Source: Acidobacteriota bacterium (GTDB lineage: Bacteria; Acidobacteriota; Aminicenantia; Aminicenantales; Saccharicenantaceae). From it: a stretch of 64,000 bases of DNA. Of this stretch, positions 26,370 through 34,292 are shown piece after piece. The stretch lies in assembly GCA_029569255.1 (NCBI GenBank), contig JAKQUO010000019.1, forward strand, positions 290,646-354,645, given 5' to 3'. A program made the position numbers and the translations under genes. Position 1 is the first letter of the stretch. The number at the start of each line of letters is the position of its first letter. The notes beneath the pieces were generated by a model. It was not told where the DNA came from and made no database searches. It saw nothing but the letters and a program-made list of their open reading frames with translations.

Positions 26370-28586
26370 ATGGCCAGCCAGCGCCGCAAGGCCTCGCCGA
26401 AGCGCCGGTCCGGGGAGACCGGGCCGCCGCCGGCCGGGCCCGCCCGCCGGAGGCCGTCGCCCCTCCTCGTCATCGCCGCGGCCCTCGTCGTTCTCGGCCT
26501 GCTGGCCTTCGCCCTTCTCGTCCGGCCCGGGCGAGGCGGCATCGACCTCGCGGCCGCGGCCTCGCACAACGTCCTCCTCGTCACCCTCGACACGACCCGG
26601 GCCGACCGCTTGGGCTGTTACGGCTATCCGGCCGCGAGGACGCCGCGGCTCGACGCCCTCGCGGCCGGCGGCGTCCGCTTCGCCCGGGCCTACGCCCCGG
26701 CCCCGCTGACCCTGCCGTCCCACGCCTCGATCATGTCCGGCCTCCAGCCGGTCGCCCACGGCGTCCGCAACAACGGCCACGACCTCCCGGCCGGGATCGG
26801 GACTCTGGCCACGATCCTGAAGGCCAAGGGCTTCGCCACGGCGGCCTTCGTCTCCTCGTTCTCGGTCGATTCCCGGTTCGGGCTCGACCGGGGCTTCGAC
26901 GTCTACGACGACACCTTCGACGCCGACCAGCCGCTCAAGGGCGCCAACGCGGAGCGGCGGGCCGAGCGGACGTTCGCCCGGTTCTCGGCCTGGCTGGACG
27001 GCCTCGGCCCGAAGCGCTTCTTCGCCTGGGTCCACTATTACGACCCGCACCTGCCCTACGACCCGCCGCCGGCCTTCCGGCAGGGGCATCCCTACGACGG
27101 CGAGATCGCCTACATGGACCATTACGTCGGGGCCGTCGTGGACCTGCTCGAGGAGCGGGGCCTTCTCGCGAAGACCCTGATCGTCGCCGCGGGCGACCAC
27201 GGCGAGGGCCTCGGCGACAAGGACGAGGAGGGCCACGGCGTCTTCCTCTACGAGGAAACCCTCCGCGTCCCGCTCATCCTCCACGACCGGGCCGTCTTCC
27301 GCCGGCCCGGGGTCGTCGACAGCGCGGTCCGGCTCGTTGACGTCGCTCCGACCGTCCTGGAGACGATCGGCCTCGGGCGCGAGGCCGCGGCCATGCAGGG
27401 GACGAGCCTCGTCCCCTGGGTGAGAGGCCGGAACGCCGGGGACCTCGACGCCCTGGTCGAGACGTTCTATCCCCGCGAGAACTTCGGCTGGTCGGAGCTC
27501 GTCGGACTGGTGTCCGGCCGCTGGAAGCTCATCCAGTCGCCCCGGCCCGAGCTGTTCGATCTCGCGGCCGACCCCGGCGAGAGGACGAACCTCTACGCCG
27601 AAGCCGCGGCCGAGGCCGAGGAGCTCGGGAAGAAGCTGGAGAGGGAGATCCTCCGGTCGGGCCCGGCCCCGGGCGCCGCGGCGGGGGCGTCCCCGGCCCG
27701 GGCCGGGGACAGGGAGCGGCTCCGGTCCCTGGGCTACGTCAACCTCGCCCCGGCCCGCCCGGGCGAGGCCGCGCCGGACCCGAAAGACAGGATCGGCCTG
27801 CTCCGGCTCGTCCAGAAGGCCCAGCGCCTCGAGTCCGAGGGGGACTTCGGCGCCGCCGAGCGGGCCCACCTCGAGGTCCTCGCGGAGCTCCCCGATTCCC
27901 CGGAGGCCTACGTCAACCTGGCCCTGGTCCAGGCCCGGCAGAAGGCCTTCGACCGGGCCGTCGCCACCCTGGCCCGCGGCGTCGCGAGGCTGCCCGATTC
28001 CGAGGCCCTGCAGGTGCGGCTGGGCCACACCTATCTCGTCTCCGGCAGGCCGGGCGAGGCCTTGGCCGCGATGGACAAGGCGCTGGCCCTGAACCCCCGC
28101 AACATCGACGCCCTGACCGTGCGGGCCGGCATCCTCGACGCGTCGGGACGGAAGGAGGAGGCCCGTCAGGCCTACGAGCGGGCCCTCGAGGCCGAGCCCG
28201 AGAGCCGGTTCCTGCGGATGAGCCTGGCCGCGAACCTCGGCTCGACCGGCCGGTTCGAGGAGGCGGCCGCCGCCTACGAGGGCTTGATCGCCGACTTCCC
28301 GGACGAGCAGGGGTTCTACCAGTACGCCGGGATCGCCTATTCCTACCTCGGCCGCTACGACCAGGCCATCGCCCGGCTGCGCCAGGCGGTGGCCATCCGG
28401 CCGACGCCGACGGGCGTCTTCAACCTGGCCGTGGCCTACGGCAAGGGCGGCCGCCTCAAAGAGGCCGCCGAGACCTTCGCCCTCTACCTCCGGAACTCGG
28501 AGGGCGAGAAGGAGGAGGACGTCCGCCGGGCCCGGGCCGAGCTGGAGCGCCTGAAGAAGCTCCTCGGCGCCTCCCCGTCCCGCTGA
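26370..28586 (+). CDS. Sulfatase-fold (alkaline phosphatase superfamily) protein with C-terminal TPR repeats
   Basis: 738 aa. A basic N-terminus and one transmembrane helix (about 31-52) are followed by a sulfatase-like domain (68-400): VTLDTTRADRLGCYGYP with a metal Asp at 74, APAPLTLPSHASIMSG, and GDHGEGLGDKDEEGHG. At the position of the formylglycine Cys (C-x-P-S-R) it has Thr114 in T-L-P-S-H, so it is not a classical sulfatase; a Thr nucleophile as in phosphodiesterases or phospho-transferases is more likely. From about residue 470 there are six or so TPR units. TGGAGG precedes ATG 26370. The substrate is unknown. Confidence 0.82.
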   Translation: MASQRRKASPKRRSGETGPPPAGPARRRPSPLLVIAAALVVLGLLAFALLVRPGRGGIDLAAAASHNVLLVTLDTTRADRLGCYGYPAARTPRLDALAAGGVRFARAYAPAPLTLPSHASIMSGLQPVAHGVRNNGHDLPAGIGTLATILKAKGFATAAFVSSFSVDSRFGLDRGFDVYDDTFDADQPLKGANAERRAERTFARFSAWLDGLGPKRFFAWVHYYDPHLPYDPPPAFRQGHPYDGEIAYMDHYVGAVVDLLEERGLLAKTLIVAAGDHGEGLGDKDEEGHGVFLYEETLRVPLILHDRAVFRRPGVVDSAVRLVDVAPTVLETIGLGREAAAMQGTSLVPWVRGRNAGDLDALVETFYPRENFGWSELVGLVSGRWKLIQSPRPELFDLAADPGERTNLYAEAAAEAEELGKKLEREILRSGPAPGAAAGASPARAGDRERLRSLGYVNLAPARPGEAAPDPKDRIGLLRLVQKAQRLESEGDFGAAERAHLEVLAELPDSPEAYVNLALVQARQKAFDRAVATLARGVARLPDSEALQVRLGHTYLVSGRPGEALAAMDKALALNPRNIDALTVRAGILDASGRKEEARQAYERALEAEPESRFLRMSLAANLGSTGRFEEAAAAYEGLIADFPDEQGFYQYAGIAYSYLGRYDQAIARLRQAVAIRPTPTGVFNLAVAYGKGGRLKEAAETFALYLRNSEGEKEEDVRRARAELERLKKLLGASPSR

Positions 28587-28589
28587 CTC

Positions 28590-29120
28590 TCAGCCGGCCC
28601 CGATCCGGCCGAGCCCGGCCTCGATCCTCCGCCGGAGCGCGGCGACCTCGGCGGGAGAGACGGCCCCGGTCCTCCCGCCTTTCCGCGTCCAACCGAAGAC
28701 GACGCCGTTGCGGGCGTGCCGGTAGCGGAGGTCCACGCCGGGGTGTCCGAAAGCGAGGGCCAGCAGGGTTTCGGCGATCCGGGTCAAGGGCGGCCGGTCG
28801 ACGTGGCTCAAGCGGAACCTGGCCGTGATCCGGGCCCCCCGCCCCGGCGCCGATTCGAGGCGGATCCGCCCCCCGCTCTGGGCGGCGGTCTGGGCCAGGA
28901 GCGGCAGGCCGAGGCCGGTCCTCTTGCGGCCCGTCGTGAAGAAGGGATCGAAGGCCCGCCGCCGCTCCTCCCGCGTCATGCCCCGCCCGTTGTCGGTCAC
29001 CCGGAGCGCCAGCAGGTCACGGGCGGAGTTCTCGTCGACGGCGATCGAGACCCGGGTCGCGCCGGCGGCGACCGCGTTCTCGACGATGTCGAGGATGTGG
29101 AGGGAGAGGTCTTCCATCAT
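28590..29120 (-). CDS. Histidine-kinase-like ATPase (HATPase_c), distal gene of the hydrogenase-associated module
   Basis: 176 aa. A single GHKL ATPase domain: N-box LSLHILDIVENAVAAGATRV, G1 box VTDNGRGM, then FFTTGRKRTGLGLPLL and G2-like SAPGRGARI. No DHp dimerisation domain or phospho-acceptor histidine is present, so it resembles stand-alone ATPases found beside [FeFe]-hydrogenase and PHP genes in anaerobes. The start overlaps the PHP gene stop (ATGA). Its likely role is regulatory or assembly-related; the partner is unknown. Confidence 0.82.
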   Translation of the reverse strand: MMEDLSLHILDIVENAVAAGATRVSIAVDENSARDLLALRVTDNGRGMTREERRRAFDPFFTTGRKRTGLGLPLLAQTAAQSGGRIRLESAPGRGARITARFRLSHVDRPPLTRIAETLLALAFGHPGVDLRYRHARNGVVFGWTRKGGRTGAVSPAEVAALRRRIEAGLGRIGAG

Positions 29121-29863
29121 GGCGGGAGGACCTTCCGGCCGGCCCGGCCGGCCAGGGCCAGGCGGAGCTCCGCGAGAGTCGGGGCGGCCATGAGGAAGTC
29201 CGTCGCCGCCGCGCCGATCTCCTCGGGCCTGTGGGCGTCCGAAAAGCGGACGATCGCGAGGTCCGCCGCGACGCCGAAGGCCTCCCGGGCCGCGGCCGCG
29301 TCGGCCCGCGGCGAGACCTCGACGGCCTCGATCCCCAGGCCGGGCGGGATGAACCCGAGCTGGGAGACGAGGCTGAAGGCCTCGCGGTCGATGTGGCTGG
29401 CGACGGCCAGGCCCCCGAAGGCGCGGATCAGGTCGACGGCCTCCCGGGCCGCGAGCTCCGTTGCGCCGAACAGGCAGCGCGGGCTGAAGCCGACGACGCG
29501 GTCCTCCGCGTCGGCCAGGACCTGGTCCTTGATGAATTTCCGTTTCGACGGCGCTTGAGGGAGACGGAGGAAGACCTCGGCCTGGAACGGGGCGAGGTCG
29601 GCCCCGGCCTCGAACAGCCCGAGGATGTGGGCCTCCTCGGCCGTCGTCAGCTCGATGCCCGGCAGGACCGCGGGCCCGGCGCCCGCGGCCGCCCGGGCGA
29701 CCGCGGCGGCGTTCTCCGTCGTGTTGTGGTCGGTCACGGCGATGAGGTCGAGCCCGGCCGCCCGGGCCGCCTCGACGACGGCCCGCGGCGACATGGCCAG
29801 CTCGCCGCAGGGGGAGAGACAGGTGTGGATGTGGAGGTCGGCCCGGAGGCGCCGGAGCTCCAT
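29117..29863 (-). CDS. PHP-domain metal-dependent hydrolase
   Basis: 248 aa. PHP signatures: DLHIHTCLSPCG near the start, VTDHNTTENA, PGIELTTAEEAHILGLF, and later SHIDREAF and FSDAHRPEEIG, giving the histidines and acids of the metal site. Such proteins hydrolyse phosphoesters (for example nucleotides). The ATG at 29863 overlaps the DRTGG gene stop by one base (TGATG). PHP genes of this type are regular neighbours of [FeFe]-hydrogenase clusters, but the substrate there is not known. Confidence 0.87.
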   Translation of the reverse strand: MELRRLRADLHIHTCLSPCGELAMSPRAVVEAARAAGLDLIAVTDHNTTENAAAVARAAAGAGPAVLPGIELTTAEEAHILGLFEAGADLAPFQAEVFLRLPQAPSKRKFIKDQVLADAEDRVVGFSPRCLFGATELAAREAVDLIRAFGGLAVASHIDREAFSLVSQLGFIPPGLGIEAVEVSPRADAAAAREAFGVAADLAIVRFSDAHRPEEIGAAATDFLMAAPTLAELRLALAGRAGRKVLPP

Positions 29864-30204
29864 CAACCCCCCCGGAGGCCCATCCCGTAAAGCCTGCCGC
29901 AGAGCTCGAAGGTCCCCGTCTCCGCGCCCAGGAGCGGGACCTTCTCCCGCTCCGCCCGGGCCAGCGCCTCGGGCGCCGGCCGCCGGCCGCCGACGAGGAC
30001 GACGGCGGCCAGCTCCTTGAGGACGGCCACGGCGACGATGTTCGGATGGACCTGCATGGTCACCCAGAGGGCGTCCTTGCGGGCGTGGCCGATGACGTCC
30101 GAGAGGAGGTCGCTCGCGTAGCCGCAGCCGACGGGCCGGCCGAGGGGGAGGCCGGGCGTGAAGACGGTGAGCTCGAGGCGCGCGGCGAGATCGGCGAGGG
30201 TCAT
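29863..30204 (-). CDS. DRTGG-like domain protein, copy 2
   Basis: 113 aa, all one domain: LADLAARLELTVFTP, GYASDLLSDVIGHARKDALWVT, LKELAAVVLVGG. It is clearly paralogous to the product of 31974-32330 (shared ASDL-L/M-SDV and L-AAVV-V-G-R-P). DRTGG domains occur as small proteins in hydrogenase clusters and fused to phosphotransacetylase or CBS domains; they may sense nucleotides. The ATG at 30204 overlaps the preceding gene (ATGA). Confidence 0.75.
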   Translation of the reverse strand: MTLADLAARLELTVFTPGLPLGRPVGCGYASDLLSDVIGHARKDALWVTMQVHPNIVAVAVLKELAAVVLVGGRRPAPEALARAEREKVPLLGAETGTFELCGRLYGMGLRGG

Positions 30205-31544
30205 CTCTTCTCCTCCTTCTTCTCCTTCGGTTTTCGGGCGGGCGCGGCCCCGGCCGGCGGGGCCGCCGCTTCCGCGGGCGCGACGAACGGGCAATCCTCG
30301 AGGCGGGCGAGGCCGCGGGCGATGTCGTCGGCCAGGGTCCGGCAATCGGGCGCGCCGCAGACCCCGCAGTCCCTGCGGGGCAGCCGGGCGAACATCGCTT
30401 CCCTGAGCCGGGCCTTGCGGATGGCCCGGACGGGGTCGGGATCGAGGGGCCGCGGCTCGGCGGGCTCGACGGGATGGCCGAACGACAGGAAGTCCCGGTG
30501 ATACAGCCGGAGGGCGTCTTCCTGGTCCACGACCGCCTGGTCGCCGGTGTCGGCCAGGAGCTTCAGGATGCGGCTCTTGGCCAGGAAGCGGTTCTCGACC
30601 GCGAGCGGCCCGCCGACGCAGCCGTCGGGGCAGACCATGCACTCGAGCAGGTCGATGTCCTGGAGCAGGCCGGCCTCGACCTCGTCGAGGACCCGCATGG
30701 TGTCCCGGATGCCCGAGACGGCCACGGCCCGGTGGTTCTTGAGCCCGCGGGCCTCGCCGCCGCTGAGGGGCCAGCCCATGCCGACCCCGCTGAAGAGCGC
30801 CGTGGAGAAGAAGTGGCCCGCCGGGGCGTCCTCGCCGCCCTGGCGCAGGGCCTGGCGGACCTGCGGGAAGATGTCCCGGACGGAGATGGCGCCGTCGAGA
30901 TAGGAGCGGGCCAGCGAGGCCGGGCTGTTGATGGAGACCATCTTGGCCGGGCAGGGGGTGATGTGGACGATCCCGATCCTCCCGGAAGGAAGGCCCAGGG
31001 ACTCGGGCAAGCGGGTCCGCAGGATCTTGGCCGCGATCTCCCGCGGCGGTTCGATGGGCAGGATCTGCCCGCAGAGCGCGGGGTAGCGGCGCTGGATGAG
31101 GCGGACGACGACGGGGCAGGTCGAGGTGATGAACGGCCGGGGCCGGGGATGCTCGTTGAGGTATTCCCCGGTCGCGGCGGTGTTGAGCTCGGAGACGGCG
31201 CTGACGTCGTAGGCCTCGTCGAAGCCGGCCCGGCGCAGGGCCGAGAGGATCTCGTGCGGCGTGGCGGGCGGGCCGAACTGGCAGTAGACGACCGTCGAGG
31301 GGATGGCCACCTTGTAGTCGAAGGCCTCCAGGGCGTCGAACGAGGTCGTCCGGGAATGGATGGCGCCGTAGGGGCAGACGCGCAGGCACTCGGCGCAGTC
31401 GATGCAGAGACTGTCGATGATGCGGGCCTTGCCGTCGACGACCCGGATGGCCCGGGTCGGGCAGGCCTGCATGCAGTGGACGCAGCCGATGCACTTGTCC
31501 CGGACGATGTGGATGGAGTGGAAGGTCCGCCCGGGCGCGGTCAT
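30201..31544 (-). CDS. [FeFe]-hydrogenase-like Fe-S protein with complete H-cluster cysteines
   Basis: 447 aa. Two [4Fe-4S] ferredoxin motifs (Cys 18/21/24/28 and 47/50/53/57) are followed by an Fe-hydrogenase large-subunit-like domain: TSTCP (Cys143), TPCPAK (Cys198) and CMVCPDGCVGGP (Cys305, Cys309), matching the L1-L3 H-cluster motifs. A C-terminal FeS domain (DCGVCGAPDC...DCPF, about 391-420) and a Lys-rich tail end it. The domain order is like the sensory or group-D type rather than catalytic HydA. It could sense H2/redox state or pass electrons. The H-cluster would need HydEFG, which are not in this window. Confidence 0.85.
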   Translation of the reverse strand: MTAPGRTFHSIHIVRDKCIGCVHCMQACPTRAIRVVDGKARIIDSLCIDCAECLRVCPYGAIHSRTTSFDALEAFDYKVAIPSTVVYCQFGPPATPHEILSALRRAGFDEAYDVSAVSELNTAATGEYLNEHPRPRPFITSTCPVVVRLIQRRYPALCGQILPIEPPREIAAKILRTRLPESLGLPSGRIGIVHITPCPAKMVSINSPASLARSYLDGAISVRDIFPQVRQALRQGGEDAPAGHFFSTALFSGVGMGWPLSGGEARGLKNHRAVAVSGIRDTMRVLDEVEAGLLQDIDLLECMVCPDGCVGGPLAVENRFLAKSRILKLLADTGDQAVVDQEDALRLYHRDFLSFGHPVEPAEPRPLDPDPVRAIRKARLREAMFARLPRRDCGVCGAPDCRTLADDIARGLARLEDCPFVAPAEAAAPPAGAAPARKPKEKKEEKR

Positions 31545-31987
31545 GGCGCGCGTCCGTCCGGCCGGATGGCGATGTCGAGCCGGGTCCCGCGGCCGACCTC
31601 CGTGTCGATGTCGAAGGCGTCGGCGTTCCTCCGGATGTTCGGCAGGCCCATGCCGGCCCCGAACCCGAGCTCGCGCATCTCGGCCGTGGCCGTCGAGAAG
31701 CCCTCGGACAGGGCCATCCCGACGTCGGGGATGCCCGGGCCGCGGTCGTCCACCGTGAGGCGGACCTCGCCGGGGGTGACGGTCAGGTCCAGGCGGGCCT
31801 CCCGGGCGTACATGATGACGTTCATCTCGGCCTCGTAGGAGACGATGGCCGTCCGGCGGATGGTCGCCGCGTCGAACCCGAGCTCCTTGAGCAGCTCCTT
31901 GATCTCGCAGGCCGCGGCCCCGGCCTTGGCGAAGTCCCCGCCCCTGACGAGGAACCAGCGGCGGTAGGCGGGCTCAGCGTCCCGCAT
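31541..31987 (-). CDS. Anti-sigma-factor-like Ser/Thr kinase (HATPase_c domain), copy 1
   Basis: 148 aa of the RsbW/SpoIIAB-like GHKL ATPase class: IVSYEAEMNVIMYAREA as N-box, VDDRGPGIPDVGMALSEGFST, and GFGAGMGLPNIRRNADAF. Typical of the small ATPase encoded beside DRTGG and Fe-hydrogenase-domain genes in anaerobes. Overlaps both neighbours (14 bp with the upstream DRTGG gene and an ATGA with the [FeFe]-like gene). Confidence 0.83.
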   Translation of the reverse strand: MRDAEPAYRRWFLVRGGDFAKAGAAACEIKELLKELGFDAATIRRTAIVSYEAEMNVIMYAREARLDLTVTPGEVRLTVDDRGPGIPDVGMALSEGFSTATAEMRELGFGAGMGLPNIRRNADAFDIDTEVGRGTRLDIAIRPDGRAP

Positions 31988-32330
31988 GGCCGCCGTCCTC
32001 GATGAACCGGGCGATCCTCGAACAGGCCTCGAACATGCTCAGCTTCGTGGCCAGGAGGGGGAGGCCGCGCGACAGGGCCTGGGCGACGACGCCGGGGTCC
32101 GGGCGCTTGCCCTGGACGAAAACGACCGCGGCCAGGTCGGCGACGGAGCAGGCGCTGACGACGTGGGCGTTGGCCAGGCCCGTGAGGAGGAGCGACCCGG
32201 CCTCGGCCGAGGCCAGGACGTCGCTCATGAGGTCGGAGGCGAAGACGCCGCGGCAGGGCGCCTCGGGGGACGCCTTCGGGGTCAGCAGCTCGGCCTCGAG
32301 AAGGGCGAGAACGTCCTTGAGAACGATCAT
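31974..32330 (-). CDS. DRTGG-like domain protein, copy 1
   Basis: 118 aa, single domain: KDVLALLEAELLTP, FASDLMSDVLASAEAGSLLLTG, VADLAAVVFVQGKRPD. Paralogue of the product of 29863-30204. ATG 32330 follows GGGAGG and is the first gene after the internal promoter at 32368-32396. It may sense a ligand for the ATPase encoded next; this is inference from gene order. Confidence 0.75.
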   Translation of the reverse strand: MIVLKDVLALLEAELLTPKASPEAPCRGVFASDLMSDVLASAEAGSLLLTGLANAHVVSACSVADLAAVVFVQGKRPDPGVVAQALSRGLPLLATKLSMFEACSRIARFIEDGGHAGR

Positions 32331-32367
32331 CGGGGCCTCCCGGCCCGCCGGTCCGTCCGGGGGCCTC

Positions 32368-32396
32368 ATTATATCCCGAACCCCGGAGGAAGGGAA
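32368..32396 (-). promoter_or_regulatory. Internal promoter before the [FeFe]-like module
   Basis: On the minus strand TTCCCT (32396-32391), 17-bp spacer and a perfect TATAAT (32373-32368), about 40 nt before the DRTGG start. The -35 is poor. It separates the hox genes from the sensory/Fe-S module. Confidence 0.45.
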
Positions 32397-32408
32397 GGCG
32401 CGCCCCGC

Positions 32409-32801
32409 TCAGCCCATCGTCTCGCTGCCGACGGCCAGGACGTGGTCGGCCACCATCTTCCCGCCCAGGACGTGCTTGGCGAAGATCTCCCGCATCTTGG
32501 CCGGGGTGAGGCCGCCGTACTTGACCGGGGGCCGGCCGGCGAGCTCGACGGTGGCCATGGGCTCCTTGTTGCAGAGCCCGGCGCAGCCGGAGGTCGTCAC
32601 GACGACGTCCGTGACCCCGGACCGGCCGATCTCGTCGAGCAGGGCGGTCATGATCTCGCGGGCCCCGGCGGCGATGCCGCAGGTGCCCATGTGCACGGTC
32701 ACCCGGGCCCGGCCTTGCCCCTCCCGGACGGTCATCCGGGACCTGGCGGCCTCCCGGATCCTGGCCAGGTCCTGGACGCGCAGCTTCTTTCGCTCGGCCA
32801 T
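32409..32801 (-). CDS. [2Fe-2S] thioredoxin-like ferredoxin domain protein (HymA/NuoE-like)
   Basis: 130 aa. VTVHMGTCGIAAGAREIM and TTSGCAGLCNKEPMATVE supply the four cysteines-region of a thioredoxin-like [2Fe-2S] fold (C in MGTCG, C in SGC, C in GLC). Such small proteins pair with NuoF-like subunits of hydrogenases. It is the last gene before the internal promoter and lies 21 bp after hypA. It may compensate for the poor NuoE-type cluster site of HoxF. Confidence 0.82.
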   Translation of the reverse strand: MAERKKLRVQDLARIREAARSRMTVREGQGRARVTVHMGTCGIAAGAREIMTALLDEIGRSGVTDVVVTTSGCAGLCNKEPMATVELAGRPPVKYGGLTPAKMREIFAKHVLGGKMVADHVLAVGSETMG

Positions 32802-32822
32802 GGCTTCCCCCTTTCCCCTCGT

Positions 32823-33167
32823 TCAGGCCTCGAGGTCGATCTTTTCGATGACGAGCTCGCGGCCGGCGACGATCTCGACCCGGCGCGAGCCGCAGGCGGC
32901 GCAGGAGAAATCGGCCTCCTCGCGGACGGCCCCGCCGCCGCAGTCCGGGCAGCGGACCTTGACGGGAACGGCCGCGATCTCGAGGCGGGCCTCCTCGGCG
33001 ATCGTCCCTTTCTTGTAGGAGTCGAACGCCGACACGAGGAGGTCGGGGACGACCCCGGACATGACCCCGACCGAGAGGACGACCCGCGTCACCCGGCGCG
33101 CGCCGTGCTCCCGGGCCTTCTCCTCGAGGACCTCGAAGGCGGAGGCGACGAGGGAGAGCTCATGCAC
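32823..33167 (-). CDS. hypA: Hydrogenase nickel-insertion protein HypA
   Basis: 114 aa. The N-terminal MHE motif binds nickel, and two C-x-x-C pairs (CPDCGG and CAACGS) hold structural zinc. With HypB it delivers Ni to the large subunit precursor. The start overlaps hypB by 8 bp. hypCDEF, needed for the Fe(CN)2CO group, are not in the window. Confidence 0.94.
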   Translation of the reverse strand: MHELSLVASAFEVLEEKAREHGARRVTRVVLSVGVMSGVVPDLLVSAFDSYKKGTIAEEARLEIAAVPVKVRCPDCGGGAVREEADFSCAACGSRRVEIVAGRELVIEKIDLEA

Positions 33168-33831
33168 GGCCGGACCTCAGGCGGTCGAGGGATGCGACGA
33201 GGAAGCCGGCCACGCCGTCGACCCCCTCGCCCCGGAGGGCCGAAACGGTGAAGATCTCGAGGCCGGGCTTGATGGCCAGGGCCTCGGCCCGGGCCCGCTC
33301 CGGGTCGAACGGCAGGTGCGGCGCGAGGTCGGCCTTGGTCAGGATGACCGCGTCGGCCGAAAGGAAGGCGGCCGGGTATTTGGCCGGCTTGTCGTCGCCC
33401 TCGGGCGCCGAGAGCAGGACGAAGCGGAGGTCCTCGCCGAGATCGTAGGAGGCCGGGCAGACGAGGTTGCCGACGTTCTCGATGAACAGGAAATCGATGT
33501 CCGCCGGGACCTCGCCGATGACCTTGCCGATCATGCGGGCCTCGAGGTGGCAGGCCCCGCCGGTCGTGATCTGCCAGGCGGGGACGCCCTTGCGGCGGAT
33601 GCGCTCGGCGTCCCGCTCGGTCTCGACGTCGCCCTCGATGACGGCCATCCGGTGGCGCCCGCGGAAGAGGTCGGCCAGGGCCTCGAGGAGCGCCGTCTTG
33701 CCCGAGCCCGGCGAGCTCAGCAGGTTGACGCCGAGGATGCCGCGCCGCCGGAGCTCGGCCCGGATGGCCTCCGCGGCCTGCTTGTTCGTGGCCAGGAGGT
33801 CCCTGGCGACGGTGAGCGTCTTCACGGTCAC
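33160..33831 (-). CDS. hypB: Hydrogenase nickel-incorporation GTPase HypB
   Basis: 223 aa. P-loop SSPGSGKTALLEAL, the metal-site region TTGGACHLEA, the ENVGNLVCPASYDLGE segment and the base-recognition TKAD are all family hallmarks. There is no N-terminal histidine-rich Ni-storage stretch. It overlaps the protease gene by 4 bp and hypA by 8 bp. Confidence 0.94.
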   Translation of the reverse strand: MTVKTLTVARDLLATNKQAAEAIRAELRRRGILGVNLLSSPGSGKTALLEALADLFRGRHRMAVIEGDVETERDAERIRRKGVPAWQITTGGACHLEARMIGKVIGEVPADIDFLFIENVGNLVCPASYDLGEDLRFVLLSAPEGDDKPAKYPAAFLSADAVILTKADLAPHLPFDPERARAEALAIKPGLEIFTVSALRGEGVDGVAGFLVASLDRLRSGRA

Positions 33832-34292
33832 GATCGGGCCTCCTTCAGGAACGAGACCAGGAACTCCAGGGCCGCGGCCAGGTCCCTCTCGGCCCGCGCC
33901 GTGAGCCCCTCGCCGACCGCGAAGCTGTGGCCGCGGACGGCCAGGAGCCGGGCCTTCGGGCGCTTGCCGGTGAGCCCGGCGGCGACGGCCAGGACCTGGG
34001 CCGGGCCCAGGGCGTGGCTCAGGGCCGGCACGGCCGGGTCGGGCTCGACCGGCTCGAAGGTGAACGGCCGGCCCAGCCGGCGGGCGGCGTCGACGAAGAC
34101 GACGGTGTCGTGGCCGGCGCAGTCCAGGGCGTCCTCGACGTTGAGCTGGTAGTTGGCGTCGCAGGCGACGCCGGGGAGGCGGAGCTTTTCCAGGCGCTCG
34201 ACGAGAGAGCCCCCCAGGCCGTCGTCGCGGCGGCCGGGGTTGCCGATGCCCAGGACGAGGACCGACGGCCGTTCGCGGCGCCGCGCGGTCAG
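33828..34292 (-). CDS. Hydrogenase maturation protease, probable CTG start
   Basis: 154 aa. The frame from CTG 34292 encodes VLVLGIGNPGRRDDGLGGSLV with the nickel-sensing Asp, then VVFVDAARR and HALGPAQVLAVA, as in HycI/HoxW-type endopeptidases that remove the C-terminal tail of the large subunit after Ni insertion. No ATG, GTG or TTG exists in frame upstream of the essential GIGNPGRRDDG motif; the first (GTG at 34031) would delete it. CTG 34292 forms a CTGA overlap with the hoxH stop, mirroring the ATGA overlaps elsewhere. Confidence 0.82.
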   Translation of the reverse strand: MTARRRERPSVLVLGIGNPGRRDDGLGGSLVERLEKLRLPGVACDANYQLNVEDALDCAGHDTVVFVDAARRLGRPFTFEPVEPDPAVPALSHALGPAQVLAVAAGLTGKRPKARLLAVRGHSFAVGEGLTARAERDLAAALEFLVSFLKEARS

